From Pseudovibrio sp. Tun.PSC04-5.I4 (GTDB lineage: Bacteria > Pseudomonadota > Alphaproteobacteria > Rhizobiales > Stappiaceae), in the NCBI RefSeq assembly GCF_900104145.1, contig NZ_FNLB01000006.1, positions 4,094,501 to 4,158,500 on the forward strand: 64,000 bases of DNA, read 5' to 3'. The position numbers were made by a program, and so were the translations under genes. Below, piece by piece: positions 35,944 to 45,300 of the stretch. The stretch's first letter is position 1, and the number at the start of each line of letters is the position of its first letter. Below the pieces are notes generated by a model. The model ran no database searches. It saw only the letters and a list, made by a program, of their open reading frames with translations, and had not been told where the DNA came from.

Positions 35944-37719
35944 CTATACCAATGACTTGCCAGCGGTGTCGATGGCATTTGCAATGACTTCATCAGTTGC
36001 TTCATCTGGCAACAACATTTCGTTGTGGGCTTTGCCTGATGGGATCATTGGGAAGCAATTGGCCAGCTGAGCGATGTGGCAATCAAACAGAACCGGGCCA
36101 GGGGTTTCAATCATTTCCTGAATAGCATCATCCAGTTGATCCGGTTTGGTGACGCGAATGCCCTTGCCGCCGTAAGCTTCTGCCAGTTTAACAAAGTCGG
36201 GCAGGCTGTCGGTGTATGAATGGGACATGCGGTTACCGTGCAGCAGTTGCTGCCATTGGCGTACCATGCCCATGTGGGAGTTGTTCATGATAAACGTTTT
36301 AGGCGCCAGACCATGTTGAACTGCGGTCGACATTTCCTGAATGTTCATCAGGATAGACGCATCGCCTGCAACGTTGATACACAGGGCATCGGGATGAGCA
36401 ACCTGCGCGCCAATTGCTGCTGGCAGACCGTAGCCCATGGTGCCGAAGCCGCCTGATGTCAGCCAATGGTTTGGAGATTCAAAACCAAGGTACTGAGCAG
36501 CCCACATCTGGTGCTGTCCAACCTCGGTCGAGATGTAAACATCTTTACGGCCTTCAATCGCCGCACTCAAACGCTGCAGAGCGTATTGAGGCATGATGAT
36601 GTCATCGTTCGGACTATAGGAGAGACACTCGCGGGCCCGCCATTTGGCGATCTGGTTTTGCCAGTCTTTCAGCTCTGGTTGAGAGCGGAAACTGGACGCG
36701 CGCCAGATGCGAACCATATCTTCCAGAACATGCGCAACATCGCCAACAATCGGCAGATCAACATGTACGATCTTGTTGATTGAGGATGGGTCAATGTCCA
36801 CGTGGATTTTGGTTGAGTTTGGCGAAAATGCATCCAGACGGCCCGTGATACGGTCATCGAAGCGCGCACCGATGCAGATCATCAGATCACAATCGTGCAT
36901 GGCCATGTTGGCTTCATAGGTGCCGTGCATGCCCAACATGCCAAGCCACTGCTTGCCAGATGCCGGGTACGCACCTAGACCCATCAAAGTGGAGGTGAGG
37001 GGGAAACCTGTCAGGTCAACCAGCTCACGCAGCAACTGGCTGGCAGCTGGACCAGAGTTCACAACACCGCCGCCCGTGTAAAACACAGGGCGCTTTGCCT
37101 TAGACATCAGCTCCACAGCCGCACGGATGGCAGGCATGTCGCCTTTCAGTTGTGGGCGATAGCTTTTGTGGGCGCTCAGGTTTGACTGAGGGCTTTCATA
37201 CATGCCGGTTGCAAACTGAACATCTTTGGGGATGTCGACAACAACCGGGCCTGGACGGCCGGATGTGGCAATATAGAAGGCTTCATGCAGGATACGCGCC
37301 AGATCATTAACGTCTTTTACCAACCAGTTGTGCTTGGTGCAGGGACGGGTGATGCCAACAGTATCGCACTCCTGGAATGCATCTGTACCAACGAGGTTTG
37401 TTGGAACCTGTCCGGTGATACAAACCATTGGAATGGAATCGAGCATTGCATCCGTCAGGGCCGTGACCATGTTGGTTGCGCCTGGACCTGATGTGACAAG
37501 AGCGACACCGGCTTTGCCTGTCGATCTTGCGTAGCCTTCCGCAGCATGGCCTGCGCCCTGCTCGTGACGGACAAGGATATGCTGGATATCTTCCTGCTGG
37601 ATCAGTTCATCGTATATGGGCAGGACTGCGCCGCCCGGATATCCGAAAACATGTTCCGCTCCATTGTCCCGCAGCGCCTGGAGAACCATTTCAGCGCCTG
37701 TCATCTCCCGTTGCATCAT
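35944..37719 (-). CDS. ilvI: Acetolactate synthase large (catalytic) subunit
   Basis: Thiamine-diphosphate enzyme joining two pyruvates, or pyruvate and 2-oxobutyrate, as the first shared step of valine and isoleucine synthesis. 591 residues from the ATG at 37719, preceded by AAGGA; an in-frame ATG at 37794 lacks this. EHVFGYPGGAVLPIYDEL, the catalytic glutamate in VRHEQGAGHAAEGYAR, and GDASILMNIQE for TPP/Mg are visible. Control is by the leader peptide and terminator upstream. Could also be named ilvB. Confidence 0.96.
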   Translation of the reverse strand: MMQREMTGAEMVLQALRDNGAEHVFGYPGGAVLPIYDELIQQEDIQHILVRHEQGAGHAAEGYARSTGKAGVALVTSGPGATNMVTALTDAMLDSIPMVCITGQVPTNLVGTDAFQECDTVGITRPCTKHNWLVKDVNDLARILHEAFYIATSGRPGPVVVDIPKDVQFATGMYESPQSNLSAHKSYRPQLKGDMPAIRAAVELMSKAKRPVFYTGGGVVNSGPAASQLLRELVDLTGFPLTSTLMGLGAYPASGKQWLGMLGMHGTYEANMAMHDCDLMICIGARFDDRITGRLDAFSPNSTKIHVDIDPSSINKIVHVDLPIVGDVAHVLEDMVRIWRASSFRSQPELKDWQNQIAKWRARECLSYSPNDDIIMPQYALQRLSAAIEGRKDVYISTEVGQHQMWAAQYLGFESPNHWLTSGGFGTMGYGLPAAIGAQVAHPDALCINVAGDASILMNIQEMSTAVQHGLAPKTFIMNNSHMGMVRQWQQLLHGNRMSHSYTDSLPDFVKLAEAYGGKGIRVTKPDQLDDAIQEMIETPGPVLFDCHIAQLANCFPMIPSGKAHNEMLLPDEATDEVIANAIDTAGKSLV

Positions 37720-37828
37720 CAAGTCCTTGTTGCCTGTATCTGCTCGCGACACCCGATTGAAGGGTGTCCGATCAATCTTGCTGTTTGGTTGCAAAGAGCC
37801 TCATTGAAGTTCTTTGCCAATTAGCCAT

Positions 37829-37852
37829 AAAAAAAGGAGCCGTTTGGCTCCC
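37829..37852 (-). terminator. ilvI attenuator terminator
   Basis: On the minus strand GGAGCC-AAAC-GGCTCC followed by TTTTTTT, a full intrinsic terminator 110 bp before the ilvI start and 33 bp after the leader peptide stop. Its placement between leader peptide and structural gene is the mark of an attenuator. Confidence 0.88.
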
Positions 37853-37870
37853 TGTACGCGTCTAACCGTT

Positions 37871-37893
37871 CCGAGTGAACTGGTTCACTCCGG
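37871..37893 (-). promoter_or_regulatory. Leader hairpin overlapping the ilv leader stop
   Basis: GAGTGAAC (37873-37880) / GTTCACTC (37883-37890), perfect 8-bp stem that includes the leader peptide stop codon. Outer CGCGTC / GACGCG can extend it. Likely the pause or alternative stem of the attenuator. Confidence 0.65.
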
Positions 37894-37935
37894 CGACGCG
37901 CATCCCACGACGATAAGAAGAATTGAAGTTTGCAT
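37885..37935 (-). CDS. ilvIH leader peptide
   Basis: Sixteen-residue frame MQTSILLIVVGCASPE with the run Ile-Leu-Leu-Ile-Val-Val (ATT CTT CTT ATC GTC GTG), followed by a hairpin and an intrinsic terminator. Composition covers all three end products of the pathway, as expected for multivalent attenuation of an acetolactate synthase operon. Function inferred from composition and position. Confidence 0.87.
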   Translation of the reverse strand: MQTSILLIVVGCASPE

Positions 37936-38570
37936 ACTGGTAATGGAAGCCAGATGGCTTCACTCTCCCTTTACATTGCTCGAACACTCTCAGAGTTCAC
38001 CGCGCTTCTGGATTGAATCGCTCAGGTAAACTCTAAAATCTAATGAGAGATTAGGCTCAGATACTTAATAAGGTCAAGTGGGTATGCATAAAGGTTGCGT
38101 GGTGCTCTGCTCCTGTTTTCTTGAGTTATCTGCAACAGTGTTTTTGCTTTTTAAAGATTGCTTGCGTGAGAGAACTTCAGGTTAGGCCTGTGAACGTTAG
38201 GGAGCGTAAAACAGAGTGCGCATATGAACCGGCAGAATCATGCGGTTTTGCAAAGCGGGGAACCTTGGGACGGGTCTTCACGCGTGCAAACAGTCGCCAT
38301 TGTGGTTTAGTGCAACTGAAAAGTGTTGCTCCTAAGGGGGAGGGAAGCGTGTGCTACTAATTGATAGGGGTAGTGAGATGGGGAAACCGTGCTGTGGAGC
38401 AAAGTTATGCACTTTGAGGTTGTTTTTAAATGGTTCCTCCTCGTAGATTTGCATAGGCGGGGCTTGGATAAGTTTAGTTTACACAAGACATTTTTGAAAA
38501 CTGATGGTCTGACCCTTGCGCTCTTTGAAAAGGCTAGATATATACCCGCCATCGCTTCGGCGAGAACATT
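37936..38570. other. Intergenic region between ilv leader and tRNA-Lys genes
   Basis: About 630 bp, with the ilvIH promoter expected at its left and the tRNA promoter at its right. Open frames here are antisense or unsupported. Confidence 0.4.
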
Positions 38571-38646
38571 GGGTGTATAGCTCAGTTGGTAGAGCAGCTG
38601 ACTCTTAATCAGCCGGTCCACGGTTCGAACCCGTGTGCACCCACCA
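38571..38646 (+). tRNA. tRNA-Lys (anticodon CTT)
   Basis: Full cloverleaf: acceptor GGGTGTA pairs with TGCACCC; D arm GCTC...GAGC; anticodon stem CTGAC/…GTCAG-like CTGA-CTCTTAA-TCAG with anticodon CTT; T arm with GGTTCGAAC; encoded CCA at 38644-38646. Reads AAG. Confidence 0.95.
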
Positions 38647-38663
38647 ATGTTCTTGTTATTAGT

Positions 38664-38739
38664 GAGCCTGTAGCTCAGCTGGTAGAGCAACTGACTTTTA
38701 ATCAGTAGGTCCACGGTTCGAAACCGTGCGGGCTCACCA
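38664..38739 (+). tRNA. tRNA-Lys (anticodon TTT), island attachment site
   Basis: Acceptor GAGCCTG / CGGGCTC, anticodon stem CTGA-CTTTTAA-TCAG with anticodon TTT, T arm GGTTCGAAA, encoded CCA at 38737-38739. It lies 17 bp after tRNA-Lys(CTT). Its 3' half is duplicated at 50187-50234, marking it as the integration target of the island to its right. Confidence 0.95.
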
Positions 38740-38742
38740 TTT
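38695..38742 (+). repeat. Left attachment repeat (tRNA-Lys 3' half)
   Basis: 48 bp from the anticodon loop to three bases past CCA, matching 50187-50234 at 46 of 48 positions. It keeps the tRNA functional, as tRNA-targeting integrases usually do. Confidence 0.88.
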
Positions 38743-38770
38743 AACCTCATGGTACCTAAAGAGGTTTTGC

Positions 38771-38795
38771 GAAGCTCCCTTACGGGAGCTTTTCG
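38771..38795 (+). terminator. tRNA-Lys terminator
   Basis: AAGCTCCC (38772-38779) - TTAC - GGGAGCTT (38784-38791) then TTTCGCTTTT, 32 bp after the tRNA. Confidence 0.8.
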
Positions 38796-39211
38796 CTTTT
38801 GGGCTTCGTGTCTGCACTATGTAAGCAAATGAGAGCGTTTGTAAGCATCATTTTGCCTCTCACGACCCCTCCAATTACCTATTTAAATTAATACTGGAAA
38901 AGCTGTTGATGTCGTCATTGCCGTCAACAAACAGCCATTCTGTGAGGTTTTGACTCTCATGAGTTGTCAGTAAGCTGGAACGAGCCGTCACAAGTTCAGC
39001 TATTTTCCAGGCCAGATTGACTTATGCTCCGCAAGTGGCAGAGATTTACCGCTTGGAACCCTTAGCTGACTTGACTTATTCATTACAACAGATGGGTGCC
39101 TGCCATGCGGATAAACAAGATCCTGCAGTATGCAGAGTTGCAATCTAGTTACGGACGATATAGCACTTCGGCACTCAATTGTGCTGTCAGCGGAGCACAA
39201 AAAGAAAACCC
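38796..39211. other. Left end of island, no gene seen
   Basis: About 415 bp. It contains GTGTCTGCACTATGTAAGCA at about 38808, which resembles GTGTCAGCACTATGTCAGCA at about 50048 at the other end of the island, and a second TGTAAGCA nearby. These could be integrase arm-binding sites. Confidence 0.45.
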
Positions 39212-39493
39212 TCACGCATCCTCATTATCAAGACACGGAGGTCGTGATAAAGAACTAGGCGACGGTTTAGCTTGTTTAACTCGCGGATGATCTGCCCATG
39301 CGGGCATAGTCGCCATGTAATCAAGGGTATCATTTTCGGCTTGGCCTTTAGCTGTTCCTTTGCGCATTTGCCACGCGACCATTCGTGCAAACCTTGCATC
39401 AAAATCCTGTAAGTGACCGTGCTCGTCAACGCAGTGTTGGCAATAAGCGCCGGTTTCAATCGGCATGCCGCAGCTAAGGCATTTCTCATTCAT
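39212..39493 (-). CDS. Putative zinc-ribbon protein
   Basis: 93 residues. CLSCGMPIETGAYCQHCVDE near the N-terminus gives two CxxC pairs (residues 5/8 and 18/21), the pattern of the 'putative zinc ribbon' family; the C-terminal half is low in structure. It follows the MarR gene by 19 bp on the same strand, so the two are probably co-transcribed. Function unknown. Confidence 0.7.
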   Translation of the reverse strand: MNEKCLSCGMPIETGAYCQHCVDEHGHLQDFDARFARMVAWQMRKGTAKGQAENDTLDYMATMPAWADHPRVKQAKPSPSSLSRPPCLDNEDA

Positions 39494-39512
39494 AGTCTCT
39501 GGACTCCATCAT

Positions 39513-39953
39513 TTACCGCTTGGACAATGTTGCGCGCAGATCGCCAAGCAGATTGGCCAGTTGCACTTGCTCTTCTGGCGCAAGATGTTGAGCAGCGAAA
39601 GCCAGCTTGTCGATATCGAGAACTGTTTGGGCTTCGCTCAACGCCGTCTGTCCCAATTCTGTCAACCAGATCAGGGACTTTCTGCCATCATCTGGGTCTT
39701 TTTGCTTTTCAACGAAACTCTTCGTTTCCAGATGGTCGATCATCTCGCTAAGAATGGACTGAGCACGATCAAAATGCACAGCTAGCTCAGACAAAGTCAT
39801 TGGGCCTGTCATTGCCAAATGGTTTAAAAAACCAATGGTTGCCGGTGACAAACGATGTCGTTTGTCCCTCACTCGTCGCATAGCGTGCGTATAAATGTCT
39901 TTGTAGAGCGCTTCGAATTCTTTGGCGAACTGCAAATTTTTTGTTTTTGCCAT
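39513..39953 (-). CDS. MarR-family transcriptional regulator
   Basis: 146 residues with a winged helix around MTLSELAVHFDRAQSILSEM (about residues 56-75) and wing residues KQKDPDDGRKSLIWLT. Divergent from the membrane protein at 40080, with a 126-bp gap holding short inverted repeats (TTGC-A-GCAA at 40030-40038, AACGT...ACGTT at 40041-40056) that could be its operator. Confidence 0.88.
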   Translation of the reverse strand: MAKTKNLQFAKEFEALYKDIYTHAMRRVRDKRHRLSPATIGFLNHLAMTGPMTLSELAVHFDRAQSILSEMIDHLETKSFVEKQKDPDDGRKSLIWLTELGQTALSEAQTVLDIDKLAFAAQHLAPEEQVQLANLLGDLRATLSKR

Positions 39954-40079
39954 GGTGCGACGATAGGCTTCACAAACTCCATCGTAAATCCCGAACTAAA
40001 AATTTTTTACATCGGGGTGTGGGATGGAGTTGCAGCAATTAACGTATACCAACGTTGAAAGCTAAGGAGCGCAAAAGTA

Positions 40080-40412
40080 GTGTTGAAAGTTGTTGTAACA
40101 TTGTGTGCCGTTCTTAACGGTGGCTGGATGCTGTTTGATGGGATTCATGTGCTGCGGCACGGCAAATATTTTGGGCCAGCCGAACCCGGACCATGGCAAC
40201 ATATTGTGAAGATGATTGGTTTAAAACCAATGACGCTGGGACCCGTATTTGTCATTTTTGGAATCGACTGGCTTTTGTTGGCGGCTTACACATTGATGCC
40301 CAATAGCCATTTTTTCTGGCCTGCTTTGGTCATTGCAATTTCAACTTTGTGGTACATCAAAATCGGCACCGGATTCTCGCTAATTGTACTTTTGGTGCTG
40401 CTCTTCATTTGA
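40080..40412 (+). CDS. Small integral membrane protein, unknown
   Basis: 110 residues with three or four hydrophobic segments (about 3-18, 50-70, 77-90, 96-109). An AAGGAG box ten bases upstream supports a GTG at 40080, with TTG at 40083 as alternative. Divergence from a MarR gene suggests control by that regulator. No family recognised; a GGWMLFDGIHVLRHGKYFGP stretch with two histidines is the most distinctive part. Confidence 0.7.
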   Translation: MLKVVVTLCAVLNGGWMLFDGIHVLRHGKYFGPAEPGPWQHIVKMIGLKPMTLGPVFVIFGIDWLLLAAYTLMPNSHFFWPALVIAISTLWYIKIGTGFSLIVLLVLLFI

Positions 40413-40637
40413 ACACAAAAGATAGTGGCTTTGGGCTCTATGCGGAGATTCCACTTAATTTCTCGGGGCAAAATATTGCGACATCTAGGCCGTTGAAAAC
40501 GCAGATCACTAAAGCCTTCCATTTAGCGACCCACATGAACCCACCCCATTGCGCTGCCAATCAAAAAAGGCCTGAGAAGCATCACGCTTCCCAAGCCAGA
40601 ATATTCCGTGAGAGGCAATGCCCCTCTTCATTCCGTG

Positions 40638-40907
40638 TTATTTTGTTTTGGAGACTTCCAGCGCGCAAGGTTCAAGCAGCTCTGAGATATTCACGCTACT
40701 TCCCTGTACATTTTCTATGTGATTGCGCACAGTATCAAACAGCGTCAGCAACGCTTCATATTCCTGTGTGTGCTCCATGCGCTCACTCAGAACCACGCTC
40801 ATGGAATAAACTAGATTTTTGAGGTGGTTGGCTGTGAGGTGAAGCTGGTCCACTTCATTGCGAAGGGACGTATGGGCACATTTCTCTTTACCAGTTTCAG
40901 TCATCAT
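40638..40907 (-). CDS. Hypothetical helical protein
   Basis: 89 residues from the ATG at 40907 (GAAGG box upstream); the open frame reaches 41150 but the extra segment is unlike protein. Predicted mostly helical (VDQLHLTANHLKNLVYSM, EYEALLTLFDTVRNHIENV). No motif recognised; the two long amphipathic helices might pair in a dimer. Confidence 0.5.
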   Translation of the reverse strand: MMTETGKEKCAHTSLRNEVDQLHLTANHLKNLVYSMSVVLSERMEHTQEYEALLTLFDTVRNHIENVQGSSVNISELLEPCALEVSKTK

Positions 40908-41361
40908 AAAGCCTTCTCTGTTGGCTTGTTGAACAAACCACTCAGCAGAAGGTCTTCGACAACCCACTGGCGAGCGGGAGGTTCGAAACCTGACAGAGAC
41001 AGGCGGGTTTATTCCCCCGCAAAGGGTATTGTATTCACCGCCCTCCCGCCCATAAGCGAGAGTTTGCGTTTGGAGAATTAACTCCAGCGCAAATTGACCG
41101 CCGATATTACGGCAGCGGTGACCGCTCTGTGAGAGGTTTCGACGCCTCAACCGGAAGATGCGATGTATTGGTTAAACTGTCAATGAGAGGAAAATGAATT
41201 ACCCCATAAACCCATGGGATTAGCTGGGTCTTAAGCTGAAACAACAACATGAACATCAACACCAAGCCCTCGCGAAAACCATATAGGCGCTTGCGCCGTG
41301 GTCTCGAACTACCCGTAGGCAGAGAAAAGGCTACGAAGGACCCTTAGTTAGGTGATTTGGA

Positions 41362-41607
41362 TTAGCTTTCGTTTTCCCGTTTCAACGCGCCGGGAAAATA
41401 GCCGGGATCAGGTGCATGTAGTGCCCATATCTCTTCGGTTGCGACGCACTTGTATCGCTTTGTGCCAGCGAAGCCCCCTTGCGCTTCGTCCGATAGTAAT
41501 TCTTCGATATGTCCGGCATTCTCTTGATGCAAAGCCCAGCTCGGAAATCGTTCATATTCTGCTGGCGAGGCGAACTGATCTATCTCATCAAATATACATT
41601 TCGACAT
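41362..41607 (-). CDS. Hypothetical protein
   Basis: 81 residues, ATG at 41607 with GAAGGC six bases upstream. Acidic and aromatic-rich, no recognised motif. Accepted because of its ribosome site and isolated position; could still be spurious. Confidence 0.4.
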   Translation of the reverse strand: MSKCIFDEIDQFASPAEYERFPSWALHQENAGHIEELLSDEAQGGFAGTKRYKCVATEEIWALHAPDPGYFPGALKRENES

Positions 41608-42319
41608 GGCAAGCCTTCAGCCGTCAGCAGGATAGGAAACAGGTTTTCAGGTCATCGGCAGGTAGCTACTTTGCCTCATCTACATTCGACCAAATAACAA
41701 CCTTTCGCCTTTTGTAAGGAGGTCATTTTTGTATCTTCGCTGCATTTGATCTACTGGAGATCTGATGTAAACATGTTGCGCTAACAACTGCTTTTCAACA
41801 CTTACAGTGTTTTCCGTTCAATGACATAAGCAACTATAGGGAAGTTGTAAAAATTTTATCAACTAAAGATTGTGGTTAAAATTTCCTGAGAATTTCTAAT
41901 GCTAGAAGACTAATAATGCCTACATAAATAAATTATGGGCTCGATTTCAGAGCATTAAGGTGCAGATGTTGCAAATTTCCGAGAGGGTGTAATCTGATCG
42001 TAACAGCGTACTGACTCGGATATTACAGAGGAGATCATCAATCTTCCATTTTTTAATATATCGTGTTATTAATCAGATAGATAAGCTAGTAACTGCTTCA
42101 TGAAAATGGGCCTGTTGATGGTTGCTTTTGATAGTCCGTGATTACGATGCCACTGGTGCGGGACACTCCATTTAAACTCGAATTTCTCGATGCGTGATTT
42201 TCTTTCATCGATGTGACTACCTGAAATCATTTTGAGTAAATTGCGAATTAAATCGTATTTGATATCAGATTTTTTACATGAAAGCGTCTCTGGGAATTTT
42301 TGATTTATATGAGGTTTGC
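41608..42319. other. Long region upstream of the RTX gene
   Basis: About 700 bp, AT-rich, no supported gene. Long untranslated or regulatory leaders are common before large surface-protein genes. A 98-codon minus-strand frame (42069-42365) overlaps the RTX start and has no motif. Confidence 0.4.
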
Positions 42320-45300
42320 ATGTCTGATTCTGTTTCTGCGGCACCGTCCAACAACGCACCTGCATTTGGTCCAGTCGAGGTCATTTCCTCTTCAGAGCTT
42401 ATTCTTGACTCGAATGGTTCCTTTTTTGATGAGTTTGGTTCCAGTATCGCGGTGAATGCTTCGGGCACTATGATTGTCGGCGCTCCTCAAGAAACGATCT
42501 CAGGTGATGGCTCCATCTTAATCCGCCAGCCAGACGGGCAAGGCGGATACCATGAAACCAAACTGACAGCTCCTGCTGGTGTTTCAAATGGGAAATTTGG
42601 ATCATCTATTGCAATCAACGACGCTGGAGTAATTGCTGTTGGTGCAAAGAATGATGGTGCTGGGGGTGAGCTTTATGTTTACCTGCCTGATGAAAATGGG
42701 GCCTATGGAGAGCCAGTAAAACTTGCTGTTGAAACCAGTGGAGGAAGTCAGCTTGGTAGTTCTGTTTCCATCAGTGAAGACGGTACCATAGTCAGCGGCG
42801 CGCCTTACTCGTCTAGTGACGCAACCCCGGGAAACGGTAGTGTTCAAGTTTTTGTTCCAACCGAAGACGGAGGTTACATAACACAGCTCCTGGAAGCGCC
42901 AGATGCAGTTTCAGGAGCTCTCTTCGGAACTGCAGCCAGCATTAATAGCTCGGGATTACTGATTGTTGGCGCACCAGGGGATGATGACAATGGATCACAA
43001 AGTGGTTCGGTTTACGTCTACCAAAAGAATGCGGAAGGCCTTTACCAAATTCCGACGAAGTTGGTTCTGCCACAGGGTGTAGCGTACGATCAGTTCGGCA
43101 GTTCCGTTAGTGTGAACGAGCAAGGGATTATTGTTGTTGGTGCAAAGGGGGTTGACGCCGGCAACTTTGACGCTGGTTCTGCCTATGTTTACGTTCCATC
43201 TGAAGATGGAGCATATGGCGAACCGATCAAGCTTTCGGTAGACGGAGCTGCTATCTTGGACAGAGCTGGCAGCTCGATTGCGATCAGCGATGATGGTGTC
43301 ATCGTTGTTGGTACAGAGCCTGGTGTCAATACGGCAGGACTTGCCTATGTATTTACTCCGAATGGCGAAGGCGGTTATGTCTCCACTAAGCTAGTGGCTC
43401 CTGATGGGATTCCTGATGATGCCTTTGGTCGTCATGTTGCTATTGGCAGTGACGGAACAATTTATGTCGGCGCTCCTGGTGACGACGATAGCGCATTTAA
43501 TGCTGGATCCGTTTATGCCTTCCAACAAGATGTGCTCGGAAACTACGTCCATCTCTCAAATGAGCTGGCCTTCCTTGAAAGCACCGATGACGCTGCTATT
43601 TCCGATAGTTTGGAGTTAGCGTTTACAGATGCGGATGTAACTGATGCGGGCCATAGCGCTACAGTGTCGTCAGTAAGCTTTACTGGTGTTGCATCAGGGC
43701 TTTCTTCTTTGAGCAATTCTGAACTCGTCGATCTGCTCCAAGTAATTGGTGTTACATCTTCTGATAACAGTGTTGATGGGCGCGTTAATCTTACATTCTC
43801 TGCTGCTTCATCAGTGTTTGATTACTTGGCACAGGACGAGCAGGTCAAACTGACTTTCACAGTCGAACTGAGCGATGGCGCTGGCGGAACTGCAACCCAT
43901 CCAGTGATTGTAACAGTTGTTGGCACAAATGACGTGCCGGTCGTCTCCGATATCTCGGCCTCTACTTCAGAAGACAGCCTCGTAGAAATTACGCCCGATT
44001 TTGTGGACCCAGATCACTCTGATACGCATACGATTACATTTGACGCGACTGACACAACAGGCGAAGTGTCTCTTATCGATGGTAAGTTCCACTACGATCC
44101 GGATGGTCAGTTTGATGGTCTAGGTTCAGGCGAGAGCGCGACTGATACGTTCACCTACACCATCAATGACGGCAATGGCGGTGTGATCACCAAGACGGTG
44201 ACGGTGACGATCAACGGCACCAATGATGTGCCTGTTGTGAATGACATCGACATTACGGTTGTGCAGAACACCAATGTGGTCATCATCAACGCAGACTTTA
44301 GCGATGTTGATATCAACGATACGCACATCATCACCATCGACAACAGCACGACGGTTGGTGTTGTGATCAACAATGGTGACGGCACGTTTTCTTATGATTG
44401 CGGCGATGCGTTCATCCATTTGAGCGTTGGCGAGACAGCGACCGACACGTTCACCTACACCATCAATGACGGCAATGGCGGTGTGATCACCAAGACGGTG
44501 ACGGTGACGATCAACGGCACCAATGATGTGCCTGTTGTGAATGACATCGACATTACGGTTGTGCAGAACACCAATGTGGTCATCATCAACGCAGACTTTA
44601 GCGATGTTGATATCAACGATACGCACATCATCACCATCGACAACAGCACGACGGTTGGTGTTGTGATCAACAATGGTGACGGCACGTTTTCTTATGATTG
44701 CGGTGATGCGTTTGTTCATCTGAGTGTTGGCGAGACAGCGACCGACACGTTCACCTACACCATCAATGACGGCAATGGCGGTGTGATCACCAAGACGGTG
44801 ACGGTGACGATCAACGGCACCAATGATGTGCCTGTTGTGAATGACATCGACATTACAGTTGTGCAGAACACCAATGTAGTCATCATCAACGCAGACTTTA
44901 GCGATGTTGATATCAACGATACGCACATCATCACCATCGACAACAGCACGACGGTTGGTGTTGTGATCAACAATGGTGATGGCACGTTCTCCTATGATTG
45001 CGGCGATGCGTTCATCCATTTGAGCGTTGGCGAGACAGCGACCGACACGTTCACCTACACCATCAATGACGGCAATGGCGGTGTGATCACCAAGACGGTG
45101 ACGGTGACGATCAACGGCACCAATGATGTGCCTGTTGTGAATGACATCGACATTACGGTTGTGCAGAACACCAATGTGGTCATCATCAACGCAGACTTTA
45201 GCGATGTTGATATCAACGATACGCACATCATCACCATCGACAACAGCACGACGGTTGGTGTTGTGATCAACAATGGTGACGGCACGTTTTCCTATGATTG

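Noticed and set aside
38307..38750. A 147-codon minus-strand frame across the tRNA genes
   Set aside because: It is antisense to two tRNA-Lys genes, a common artefact (SQLLYQLSY repeated twice reflects the duplicated tRNA).
40908..41150. N-terminal extension of the hypothetical protein at 40638
   Set aside because: Residues before the ATG at 40907 are Arg/Cys-rich and read like non-coding sequence; the ribosome site supports the short form.
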